From Streptomyces marokkonensis (lineage in GTDB: Bacteria; Actinomycetota; Actinomycetes; Streptomycetales; Streptomycetaceae), in NCBI RefSeq assembly GCF_008312835.1, contig NZ_VSKS01000006.1:124001-188000 (forward strand): a stretch of DNA of 64,000 bases, read 5' to 3'. Below, piece by piece: positions 17,627 to 25,384 of this stretch (positions within the stretch are counted from its first letter, which is position 1; the number at the start of each line of letters is the position of its first letter). The notes below the pieces were generated by a model, which was given only the letters and a program-made list of their open reading frames with translations, was not told the DNA's origin and did not search any database. The translations under genes were made by a program, and so were the position numbers.

Positions 17627-18106
17627 GCCCTCTGGTCGTGCTGGTCGGTCCGATCGGGGGGCAGGTCCACCGTCGGCCGGCTGCCGGCGGAGCGGCTGGG
17701 CGTCGGCTACCGCGACACCGACGACGACATCGTCGCCGCCGAGGGCCGGGACGCCTTCCGCGCAATCGAGGAGCGGGCGGTGGCGCGGGCCGCGTTGCCC
17801 GGCCCGACGGGTCCTCTCGCCGGGCGGCGGCGCCGTCCTCGCCCCTCGGACGCGGGCGCTGCTGTCCGGGCTGCCGGTGGTGCTCCTCGACGTCGGCGCC
17901 GCCGAGGCGGTCCCGCGGGTCGGACGGGACCCGGCCCGCCCGCTGCCGGCCGCCGACCGCACCGGCGGTGGCGCGCGCTGACGGAGACGCGCCGCCCGCT
18001 CCGCACGGAGGTCGCCCGGGTCGTCGTCGACACCGGCGGGCGCACCCCGGAAGGCTTCCTCCGGGCGGTCGTGGAGGCACTCGCCCCGCGGGCGGCGAGG
18101 GCCTGA
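17623..18106 (+). pseudogene. aroK: Degraded shikimate kinase
   Basis: Starts at a GTG overlapping the aroC stop and reads PLVVLVGPIGG, as shikimate kinases do, but then breaks. The family pattern continues in a second frame (STVGRLPAERLGVGYRD, then DTDDDIVAAEGRDAFRAIEER), switches to a third (VLSPGGGAVLAPRTRALL), and ends in the second frame (TETRRPLRTEVARVVVDTGG, then RTPEGFLRAVVEAL). Three frameshifts are needed. The P-loop lysine (GKST) is lost, and about ten residues after EGR are missing. It is therefore non-functional; the aroC-aroK operon order shows it was once intact. Sequencing error cannot explain the missing internal segment. Confidence 0.88.
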
Positions 18107-18122
18107 CCGGACGGGAAACGGA

Positions 18123-18161
18123 ACTCCCCGCCGCGCACGGTGTCCGTGCGTGGCGGGGAGT
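18123..18161. terminator. Bidirectional terminator between convergent genes
   Basis: ACTCCCCGCCGCGCACGG (18123-18140) pairs with CCGTGCGTGGCGGGGAGT (18144-18161) over 18 bp, with one G-T pair and a three-base loop. It sits between the degraded shikimate kinase (plus) and the N-acetyltransferase stop (minus). Confidence 0.85.
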
Positions 18162-18184
18162 GCTCGTGCGGGCGGGGCCGGCCG

Positions 18185-19042
18185 TCATCGCCGCGCGGCG
18201 AGGAAGTCGCGCAGCAGGGCCGTCTCCTCGGTGGTGAGCGGGAGCCCGAAGGTGGTCCGCACGAGGTCCGTGGCCTCGTCGGGGGTGAGGACGCGCAGGT
18301 GCTTCTCGCCGTTGCGGTACTCGGTCGTGAACTCGTTGTTCCTGAGCCGGTACCGCTCCTCGTCGGTGGCCCGCTGGACGACGAGCTGCCCGACGAAGGG
18401 CGATCCCGGACGCGTGGAGCTGACGTAGTGCGCGGCCTCGAAGTCGACCGCGTACTGCGGTTCCGTGCGGAAGGCGTAGATGTCGAACCAGCCCTCGGGG
18501 CGCCGGTACTGGAGCAGGTAGTGACCGTCCTCGACGGCCAGCCGCCACGACCAGCCGGCGACGGTGCTCTCCGCTCCGGGCCGGAGGACGAGGGGCTCGA
18601 TGAGCGCGGCGTAGCCGTAGCCGGGGTCGGCGAGCCAGACGGTGTCCTCCGCCCTGACCAGCAGAGCCGTGTGCGAGCGGAACCGGCGCTTGCCGCTGCC
18701 CTCGCGGATGCGGACCAGCAGCCGGGTGACCGGGAAGCCGAAGCGGTCCAGCGCGGCCGCGAACAGCAGGTTCGTCTCGTAGCAGTAGCCGCCGCGGCCG
18801 GCGTGGACGATCTTGTGCTGCACGGCGTCGATGTCGATGGAGACCTCGCGGCCCAGGGCGATGTCGACGTTCTCGAAGCAGACCGAGTCCCGGTGGGCGC
18901 GGTGGAGTCCGCGGAGCGCCGCGAGCGAGGCGTCGCGGGGGCCCCGGTAGCCGATGCGGGCCAGGTAGGCGTCGAGGTCGAGTCGTTCGCTGCCCCATTC
19001 CGGGGAGTCGTCGACCACGAGGGGCAGGCCTGTGGTGTCCAT
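18185..19042 (-). CDS. Arylamine N-acetyltransferase / amide synthase
   Basis: 285-residue NAT-fold enzyme transferring an acyl group from CoA (or a carrier) to an aromatic amine. The catalytic triad is complete: Cys87 in GRGGYCYET, His124 in RSHTALLV and Asp139 in WLADPGYG (usually DVGFG). The same fold includes amide synthases such as RifF. With 3-hydroxyanthranilate made by the neighbouring operon, its 2-amino group is an obvious acceptor, and the acyl donor could come from the AMP-ligase encoded at 28998. GGAAGGA precedes the ATG. It lies downstream of the asparagine synthetase gene on the same strand with a gap of about 90 bp. Confidence 0.88.
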   Translation of the reverse strand: MDTTGLPLVVDDSPEWGSERLDLDAYLARIGYRGPRDASLAALRGLHRAHRDSVCFENVDIALGREVSIDIDAVQHKIVHAGRGGYCYETNLLFAAALDRFGFPVTRLLVRIREGSGKRRFRSHTALLVRAEDTVWLADPGYGYAALIEPLVLRPGAESTVAGWSWRLAVEDGHYLLQYRRPEGWFDIYAFRTEPQYAVDFEAAHYVSSTRPGSPFVGQLVVQRATDEERYRLRNNEFTTEYRNGEKHLRVLTPDEATDLVRTTFGLPLTTEETALLRDFLAARR

Positions 19043-19132
19043 GAAGGTCCTTCCGCGTGCTGGGACGAGGGGGATCCGGTGCCGGTGCGGCGGGTGGCAC
19101 CCGGGGGGCCGCCCGCCGCACCGGCGGTCGTG

Positions 19133-20986
19133 TCACCACTCCACGCGGACGTCGTACTCCTTCACCCACGCGTCGAACTCGACCAGGCGCTCCATGACGG
19201 CCCGCATGCCCCACAGACCGCCCAGCCCGGCGTAGGACTCGACGGGCTTGTCGAGAAGCTTGCGGATGCCCTCGGCCGGCACGAGGTCGAGCACGGGGGA
19301 ACCGTCGAGCAGGGCCTCGACCTTGCCGCGCAGGGCCCGTACGTACTCCACGTCCTGGGTGGAGGGGTAGGGGCTCTTCTTGCGCTCAAGCACCGACTCG
19401 GGCAGGACGTGGCTCGCGGCGGCCCGCAGCAGGCTCTTCTCCCGGCCGTCGAACGTCTTCATGGCCCACGGCACGTTGAAGACGTACTCCACCAGCCGGT
19501 GGTCCGTGAACGGCACCCGGACCTCCAGGCTCGCCGCCATGCTGATGCGGTCCTTGCGGTCCAGCAGGAAGTTCTCCCAGCGGCTGATGTTGAGGTACGA
19601 CAGCTCCCGCATCCGTGCCTCGTGGGCGGACTCGCCCTCCAGCCGCGGCACTTCGGCGAGCGCCTCGGCATACCGCTTGGCGACGTACTCGTCGAGACCG
19701 AGCCGGTCCCAGAGGCCGATCTCCTTCATGGTGTCCAGGCCGCCGAGCCTGCGCCAGGCGTCGTACCAGGGGAAGGTGTCGCCCTCCACGGCCTCCTTGT
19801 CGAAGAACCAGTTGTAGCCGCCGAACAGTTCGTCCGCCGTCTCGCCGGACAGGGCGACCGTCACCTGTTCCTTGAGGGCCTTGCACAGGTGGTAGAGGGA
19901 GTGCTCCATGTCGCCGGTGGAGATGGGCAGGTCCTGGGCGCGCAGCACCCGCATGCGCACGTCCTCGTCGAGGACGTGGTGGTTCTCCAGCTCGACGACG
20001 ACGTGCTCGGCGCCGGAGCGGCGGGCGACGTCGATGGCGTACGGCGTGTCGGGGTCCTGCCAGATGCCGTTGCCGCGGAAGTTCTCCTCGTTGTTCTTGA
20101 AGTCGATGGAGAAGGCCTTGATGCGCTCCTCCTTGCCCTGGTCGCGGAAGACCTTGGCGGCGAGCGCCGTGATGGCGCTGGAGTCGAGGCCGCCGGAGAG
20201 CAGGGTGCCCACCTTGACGTCGGCGACGAGCTGGCGTTCGACGATGTCCTCGAGGAGTTCGCGGACGCGGGCGACGGTGGTGTCGAGGTCGTCGGTGTGC
20301 GGGCCGGCCTCCAGCTGCCAGTAGACGCGGGTGGTGCTGCCGCCGCGGTGGAAGCGGACGACGGTACCGGGCACGACCTCGTGCATGCCCTTGAAGATGG
20401 CGTGTCCGGGGGTGTTGATGATGGCGAAGATCTCCGCCAGGCCCTCGGTGTCGACGACCGCCTCGGCGTCCGGGTGGGCCAGAATGGCCTTGGCCTCGGA
20501 GCCGAAGAGCACCCCGTCGGGCGTGGGGTAGTAGAAGAGGGGCTTGACGCCCATGCGGTCACGGACGAGCAGCAGTTCCTCGGTGCGCGGGTCCCACACC
20601 GCCAGGGCGTACATGCCGTTGAGCCGCTCGGCGAACTCCTCCCCCCACTCCAGGTAGGCGTGCAGGACCACCTCGGTGTCGCTGGAGGTGCGGAAGGTGT
20701 GGCCGAGGCCGGCCAGTTCGTCCTTCAGCTCCCGGTAGTTGTACACCTCGCCGGTGTAGACGACGACGGGGAGGCCGTCGTCCGCGCCGGTGACGTGCAT
20801 GGGCTGGCGGCCGCCCTCCAGGTCGATGATGGAGAGCCGGCGGTGGCCGAGGATCGCGTGCGGCGAGATCCACACGCCCCGGTCGTCGGGGCCCCGGCAC
20901 GCCAGCGTCTCCGTCATGTCCGACGCCGTCTCGCCGCGCACCGTCAGATCGTGGTCGTAGGCGACCCAGCCTGCGAGTCCGCACAT
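19133..20986 (-). CDS. asnB-like: Asparagine synthetase B family (glutamine-hydrolysing amidotransferase)
   Basis: 617 residues in two parts. The first is an N-terminal Ntn glutaminase with Cys2 (MCGLAGWV) and RRLSIIDLEGGRQP. The second is a C-terminal synthetase domain with the pyrophosphatase loop SGGLDSSAI near residue 265 and SGETADELFGGYNWF. Ordinary AsnB makes asparagine, but close relatives in natural-product clusters amidate other carboxylates; PhzH makes phenazine-1-carboxamide this way. Here a candidate substrate is 3-hydroxyanthranilate or a derivative. It could also be a general asparagine synthetase. The start has AAGGA somewhat distant, but Cys2 fixes it. Confidence 0.9.
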   Translation of the reverse strand: MCGLAGWVAYDHDLTVRGETASDMTETLACRGPDDRGVWISPHAILGHRRLSIIDLEGGRQPMHVTGADDGLPVVVYTGEVYNYRELKDELAGLGHTFRTSSDTEVVLHAYLEWGEEFAERLNGMYALAVWDPRTEELLLVRDRMGVKPLFYYPTPDGVLFGSEAKAILAHPDAEAVVDTEGLAEIFAIINTPGHAIFKGMHEVVPGTVVRFHRGGSTTRVYWQLEAGPHTDDLDTTVARVRELLEDIVERQLVADVKVGTLLSGGLDSSAITALAAKVFRDQGKEERIKAFSIDFKNNEENFRGNGIWQDPDTPYAIDVARRSGAEHVVVELENHHVLDEDVRMRVLRAQDLPISTGDMEHSLYHLCKALKEQVTVALSGETADELFGGYNWFFDKEAVEGDTFPWYDAWRRLGGLDTMKEIGLWDRLGLDEYVAKRYAEALAEVPRLEGESAHEARMRELSYLNISRWENFLLDRKDRISMAASLEVRVPFTDHRLVEYVFNVPWAMKTFDGREKSLLRAAASHVLPESVLERKKSPYPSTQDVEYVRALRGKVEALLDGSPVLDLVPAEGIRKLLDKPVESYAGLGGLWGMRAVMERLVEFDAWVKEYDVRVEW

Positions 20987-21040
20987 CGAAGTCCCAGTCC
21001 TTTCGTTCGGGTGGTGATGACTGTCCGTGGGGGTGGTGTC

Positions 21041-22603
21041 TCAGGGCCGCGGCACCCAGCCGGCGCGGTCCCAGTACGACAGGTGCGCCTGTGCCGACAC
21101 CGTGCCGGTCCGTGCCACCCGCTCGCCGCCGAGGACCATGACGGTGGGCCGGTCCGGGGAGAACACCGGCCAGGCCGGGGCGTGCGGGCTGCTCGGCGTC
21201 CGCCCGCGGGCGAAGGAGGCCACCAGGTCGATCAGCGTGTCCGAGATCCGCCGCTCCAGCGGGCCGTCCCCGTACGCGGGCGCGTTGACCGGCAGGGTGA
21301 ACGTGCCGAACAGGAACTTCGCGACGGCCTCGTGCGGGGTGGTGCCGGCGTACGGCGGCCTGAGGGGGTGGGCGAACTCCATCAGGTACTGGGGGGAGGT
21401 GGCGCCGCGATCCCGGGCGTGCCGCTCGGCGAGCCGGACGATCTGGTACCGGAACAGCCCGTCGCCCCACACCTGCGTCCACACCGACACCGGGTCCCGG
21501 GGCAGGCCCTCGGCCGCCGACGCCCGCCGGTAGTGGGCAATGCAGTCGTCCACCTGCTCCTCGGTGACCTTGACGGCTCCCTTCTCGAGGACCTCGCGGA
21601 CCGCCTCGCGCAGTCCGGCCTCGTCGGCCGGGTGCGGGCCGGGGTAGGGGTATCCCGGGCCGGTGGTGAAGAAGGAGCCCTCGGTGCGGCAGTAGACCGG
21701 CATCATGGGTATCCCGGGCGTCGGCAGAGCGTGGTCGTGGCCGCGCATCCACCGCCCGTCGACCACCGGCCCCCGGTATTCGCGCCCGCCCTGCACGAAC
21801 CGCTCGGTGGGGCGGCCCGCGTACACCTCCTCCCAAGCGTCCCTCAGCTCGGTGGCCGGCACGGCACGCAGCCCCGGTACGGTCGTGCCGAAGCGCAGCG
21901 CGAGGTGCTCGTAGACCGCGCGGGACTCCTCGGGTGTGGTGGAACTGGCGGGATCCCACACGTGCTTGGTGCTGATCGGGACGATCCGCTTGATGATCCC
22001 GCGCAGTTCCGGCAGCAGGGCGAGCTGCCAGCTGCTGGAGCCGCCCGCGGAGGTGCCGGCCACGGTGATGTTGTCCGGGTCCCCGCCGAACGCCTCGGCG
22101 TTCTCGCGCACCCAGTGCACGAGCGCCGCCTGGTCCTGCAGACCCCAGTTGGCGAAGGACCCCGTGTGCGGGTCGGTGAACGCCTCGTGGAGCCCCCAGC
22201 CGAACGCGCCCAGGCGGTAGTTGAAGTTGACGACCACCATCCGGCCGTGGACGGCGGGACGGGCGCCGTCGTAGTCGGGTTCGCTGCCCGCGCCGAGCAT
22301 CCAGCCCCCGCCGTGGATGTAGACGAGGACCGGCAGGGACGCGTGGACGTCCGGCGTCCAGATGTTGGCGTACAGGCTGTCCTCGCTGCTGTCCGGCAGG
22401 TAGTCGCCCTGCAGCGAGGGGGCGGCGAACCCGGTGGCGTCCCGCACGCCCTCCCACGGCTCGGGGGGCCGGGGCGAGGCGAACCGCAGCGGGCCCACCG
22501 GCGGCGCCGCGTAGGGCACGCCCCGGAAGACGGCGAGTGAGTCGGTCATCTCCCCGGCCACTCGTCCCGCCGTCGTCCGGACGACCACTGTGCGACTGGG
22601 CAT
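21041..22603 (-). CDS. Type B carboxylesterase (para-nitrobenzyl esterase family)
   Basis: 520-residue alpha/beta hydrolase. Seen: FRGVPYAAPPVGPLRF, VLVYIHGGGWMLGAG (oxyanion HGGG) and the nucleophile GTSAGG near residue 186 in place of the common GESAGG. No signal peptide is apparent, so it is probably cytoplasmic. ATG 22603 was chosen because GAGGT lies eight bases upstream and the protein begins with the family-typical beta strand; a longer in-frame start at 22705 adds unrelated sequence. Same strand as asnB-like, 54 bp upstream of it, so likely co-transcribed. Possible role: trimming or releasing an ester or amide in the pathway. Confidence 0.85.
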   Translation of the reverse strand: MPSRTVVVRTTAGRVAGEMTDSLAVFRGVPYAAPPVGPLRFASPRPPEPWEGVRDATGFAAPSLQGDYLPDSSEDSLYANIWTPDVHASLPVLVYIHGGGWMLGAGSEPDYDGARPAVHGRMVVVNFNYRLGAFGWGLHEAFTDPHTGSFANWGLQDQAALVHWVRENAEAFGGDPDNITVAGTSAGGSSSWQLALLPELRGIIKRIVPISTKHVWDPASSTTPEESRAVYEHLALRFGTTVPGLRAVPATELRDAWEEVYAGRPTERFVQGGREYRGPVVDGRWMRGHDHALPTPGIPMMPVYCRTEGSFFTTGPGYPYPGPHPADEAGLREAVREVLEKGAVKVTEEQVDDCIAHYRRASAAEGLPRDPVSVWTQVWGDGLFRYQIVRLAERHARDRGATSPQYLMEFAHPLRPPYAGTTPHEAVAKFLFGTFTLPVNAPAYGDGPLERRISDTLIDLVASFARGRTPSSPHAPAWPVFSPDRPTVMVLGGERVARTGTVSAQAHLSYWDRAGWVPRP

Positions 22604-22670
22604 CTGACAGACCTCGCTTCCCGCCTGGGCGTTGTCGTGGACGGCGCGGCGCGCACCGGGAGTGCGGCAC

Positions 22671-22717
22671 AGTGATCGTCGCTCCCGTGCCGAGGAAGCC
22701 GCCAACTGCCGATCACT
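22671..22717. promoter_or_regulatory. Inverted repeat upstream of the esterase gene
   Basis: AGTGATCG (22671-22678) and CGATCACT (22710-22717) are exact inverted arms 31 bp apart in the 125-bp gap before the esterase start. They could be an operator or the stem of an RNA hairpin at the end of the nitrate operon. No further support. Confidence 0.3.
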
Positions 22718-22728
22718 ACTCCGTCAAG

Positions 22729-23991
22729 TCATGCCGCGGCAGGTCCGTGCGCCTTCGGCGGCACCCCGCCGAGGGCCGCCCCGGACAGCAGCCTGTCGAG
22801 CGGCGCGGTCGGCTCGCGGCCCACGAGGGCGCGCAACGTGCGGTAGGCGGAGGTGTCGCCGGCCAGCACGCCGCCGAGCAGGATTCGCCCGTCGGGGCCG
22901 AGGACGACCTTCGCGTAGGTGCCCGCCGCGTCGTCGCGCAGCACGTACTCCAGGGCGCCCTCCGTCTCGGCGTGGGCGTCGCCGAAGCTGGCCACGTCGA
23001 CGCCGAGGAGTTTGAGCTTGGCCGAGGTGTCGGGATCGGCGAAGGGGGCGGCGGGACGGCCGAGCAGCTGGTCGGCGACCAGTTCGGCCATGCGGTAGCC
23101 GGGCGCGACCAGACCGTAGGTGCGGCCCTGGACGGCCGCGCACTCGCCCACGGCCCAGATGTGCGGGTCCTCGGTGCGGCACCGGCCGTCGACGAGGAAG
23201 CCCCCGCGCTCGCCCCCGGCGAGTCCGGCCGGTCCGGCCAGGTCGTCGCGGGGGCGCACCCCGGCGGAGAACACCACCAGCTCGGCGTCGAGGGCGCTGC
23301 CGTCGGTGAGGGTGACGCCGCCGACGCGGCCGTCGGCCCGTGCGCGTACCGCCCGTACGGCGGTTCCGCAGTGCACCCGCAGTCCGAGGCCGCCGACGAG
23401 CCGGGTCAGCACCCGCGCTCCGCCGTCGTCGAGTTGGAGCGGCATCAGGCGCGGCGCGAGTTCCACGACGTGGGGCCGCATCCCGAGCAGCCGCAGCGCG
23501 TTGGCGGCCTCCAGGCCGAGCAGGCCGCCGCCGACGACGACGCCGGGGCGTCCCGCGCGTGCCGCCGCACGGAGGGCGTCGAGGTCGTCGAAGGTGCGGT
23601 AGGCGAAGCAGCCGGGCAGGTCGTGACCCGGTACGGGTGGCACGAACGGCCGTGACCCGGTGGCGAGCACGAGGGCGTCGTAGGGGATGACCGTGCCGTC
23701 GGCGGTCGTGACGGTGCGCTCCCGCCGGTCGATGCCGGTCACCGGTGCGGCCGTCCTCAGGTCCACCAGGGGGTCGGTGAGGAAGGCGGGGCCGGCGAGG
23801 GTGAGGTCGGCGGCGCTCCTGCCCTCCAGGTAGGACGACAGGGCGACCCGGTTGTAGGCGGGGCGGGGCTCCTCGGCCAGGACGACGACGCGCCAGGTGC
23901 CGTGCCGGTCGTGGGTCCGCAGGTGCTCCACGAGGCGGTGGCCGGTCATGCCGTGTCCGACGACCACCAGGGTGCGCGGTGTGCGGGTCAT
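22729..23991 (-). CDS. FAD/NAD(P)-dependent oxidoreductase, NirB N-terminal type
   Basis: 420-residue flavoprotein resembling the NADH/FAD half of the large assimilatory nitrite reductase subunit. It has VVVGHGMTGHRLVEHL, PAYNRVALSSYLEG, LATGSRPFVPPVPG and VVGGGLLGLEAANALRLLGM. No [2Fe-2S] or sirohaem domains follow, so it cannot reduce nitrite alone; electron delivery to the nitrate reductase is more likely. ATG overlaps the previous stop (ATGA). Last gene of the nitrate operon. Confidence 0.83.
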   Translation of the reverse strand: MTRTPRTLVVVGHGMTGHRLVEHLRTHDRHGTWRVVVLAEEPRPAYNRVALSSYLEGRSAADLTLAGPAFLTDPLVDLRTAAPVTGIDRRERTVTTADGTVIPYDALVLATGSRPFVPPVPGHDLPGCFAYRTFDDLDALRAAARAGRPGVVVGGGLLGLEAANALRLLGMRPHVVELAPRLMPLQLDDGGARVLTRLVGGLGLRVHCGTAVRAVRARADGRVGGVTLTDGSALDAELVVFSAGVRPRDDLAGPAGLAGGERGGFLVDGRCRTEDPHIWAVGECAAVQGRTYGLVAPGYRMAELVADQLLGRPAAPFADPDTSAKLKLLGVDVASFGDAHAETEGALEYVLRDDAAGTYAKVVLGPDGRILLGGVLAGDTSAYRTLRALVGREPTAPLDRLLSGAALGGVPPKAHGPAAA

Positions 23992-25376
23992 GGGTCGCCG
24001 TTCCCTCCGGTCGCCGATGCGAGGACCCGCCGTACGTCGTCCGCGCAGCCGCCGCAGCCGGTGGTGGCGCGGGTCGCGGCGGCGATGTCCGCCAGGTCGT
24101 GGGCGCCGGCGCTCCGCGCGCGGAGCAGGTCGCCCTTGGTGACGTGGTTGCAGTGGCAGAGCACGGCCTCGTCGGGCAGTTCGACGCGGGCGGGTCCCAC
24201 GGTGGACGTGGTGCCCAGCAGGAGCCCGAGCAGGTCGGACGGCACGGGCAGGCCGCGTTCGTAGAGGCGGCCGACCGCGGCGGTGGCGCGCGGCAGGCCG
24301 ATCAGGACCGCGCCGAGGATGTGCTCGCCGGACAGCGCGAGCCTGGCGTGGCGGCCCCGGGCGGGGTCGGAGAGCGCGACGTGCCGGGTGGCGCCCGGCG
24401 GATCGGGTGGGCCGAGGCAGGCCAGGTCGATGCCGGGCGCCTTCAGCCGTACGACGGGCCGGCCCGGGCGGTGGTGCGCCGGCCGGCCTGCGAGGATCCG
24501 GGCGAGGGTCTCCGCCTGCTCCCAGGCGGTGGTGACGAGTCCGGGCGCGTCGGCGTCGAACTCGGCGCAGTCGCCGATCGCGTGGACGCGCGGGTCGCTC
24601 GTGCGCAGTTGCCGGTCGACGACCACGCCCGTGCGCACGGACAGTCCGGCCCGCCGGGCGAGAGCCGTCTCGGGTTCGGCGCCCGTGCACAGCGCCAGTG
24701 TCGCGGCCCGGAGGATCTCCCCGTCGTCGAGGGCCAGTTTGCCGGGCCGGTACTCCACGGCGGCGCGCCCCAGCCGCAGTTGGGCACCGCGGGAGCGGAG
24801 GTGGCCGGCGAGCAGGGAGCCGGCCACGTCGTCGAGCCGGTCGTCCATGAGGTGCGGCCCGGGGTGCACGAGGGTGACGTCGCGGCCGTCGCGCAGCAGC
24901 GCGAGCGTGGCCTCCGTACCGAGGACACCGCCGCCGAGCACCACCACGGGCCCGTCCGCGAACCGTTCGCAGTCGGCGAGGGTGCGCAGGGCGGTGGCAC
25001 CCTCGGTGAGCACGCCGCCTGTGAATACGCCGGGAAGGTGCGGGATCCGGGGCCGGGCGCCGGTGGCCAGCACCAGGCGGTCGTAGGAGTGGGTCTCGCC
25101 GGTGTCGGTGCTCACCAGGCGGCGGGCCCGGTCGATGCCGGTGACGGTGACGCCCGTCCTGACCCGTACGCCGTCCGGGGGGCCGGTCAGCTCCAGGTCG
25201 CCGGCCGTCAGGGTGCCGCCGAGGAGGGAGGTCAGCAGGACGCGGTTGTAGGCCGGCCGCGGCTCCGCGCCGAGCACGGTGACCGGGCCCCGGTGGCCGT
25301 GGTGGCGCAGGCGCTCCACGAGCCGGTGGCCTGCGGGGCCGTGGCCGACGACGAGGACGTGGGAGGAGGCGGGCAT
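23988..25376 (-). CDS. FAD-dependent oxidoreductase with C-terminal BFD [2Fe-2S] domain
   Basis: 462 residues. The N-terminal pyridine-nucleotide-disulfide-like flavoprotein has VLVVGHGPAGHRLVERL, LATGARPRIPHLPG and VVVLGGGVLGTEATLALL. The C-terminal bacterioferritin-associated-ferredoxin-like domain carries CHCNHVTKGDL and TTGCGGCADD, four cysteines for a [2Fe-2S] cluster. Arrangement resembles electron-transfer subunits of assimilatory nitrate reductases (NasB/NasC type). It starts eight bases downstream of the nitrate reductase stop and overlaps the next gene by ATGA. Confidence 0.85.
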   Translation of the reverse strand: MPASSHVLVVGHGPAGHRLVERLRHHGHRGPVTVLGAEPRPAYNRVLLTSLLGGTLTAGDLELTGPPDGVRVRTGVTVTGIDRARRLVSTDTGETHSYDRLVLATGARPRIPHLPGVFTGGVLTEGATALRTLADCERFADGPVVVLGGGVLGTEATLALLRDGRDVTLVHPGPHLMDDRLDDVAGSLLAGHLRSRGAQLRLGRAAVEYRPGKLALDDGEILRAATLALCTGAEPETALARRAGLSVRTGVVVDRQLRTSDPRVHAIGDCAEFDADAPGLVTTAWEQAETLARILAGRPAHHRPGRPVVRLKAPGIDLACLGPPDPPGATRHVALSDPARGRHARLALSGEHILGAVLIGLPRATAAVGRLYERGLPVPSDLLGLLLGTTSTVGPARVELPDEAVLCHCNHVTKGDLLRARSAGAHDLADIAAATRATTGCGGCADDVRRVLASATGGNGDP

Positions 25377-25384
25377 GTCGGGCC

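Noticed and set aside
18140-22540. 1466-codon plus-strand open frame
   Set aside because: Antisense shadow of the N-acetyltransferase, asparagine synthetase and esterase genes, a GC-rich third-position artefact.
22729-25376. NirBD nitrite reductase
   Set aside because: Only the FAD/NAD and BFD parts are present; sirohaem/[4Fe-4S] domains and NirD are absent.
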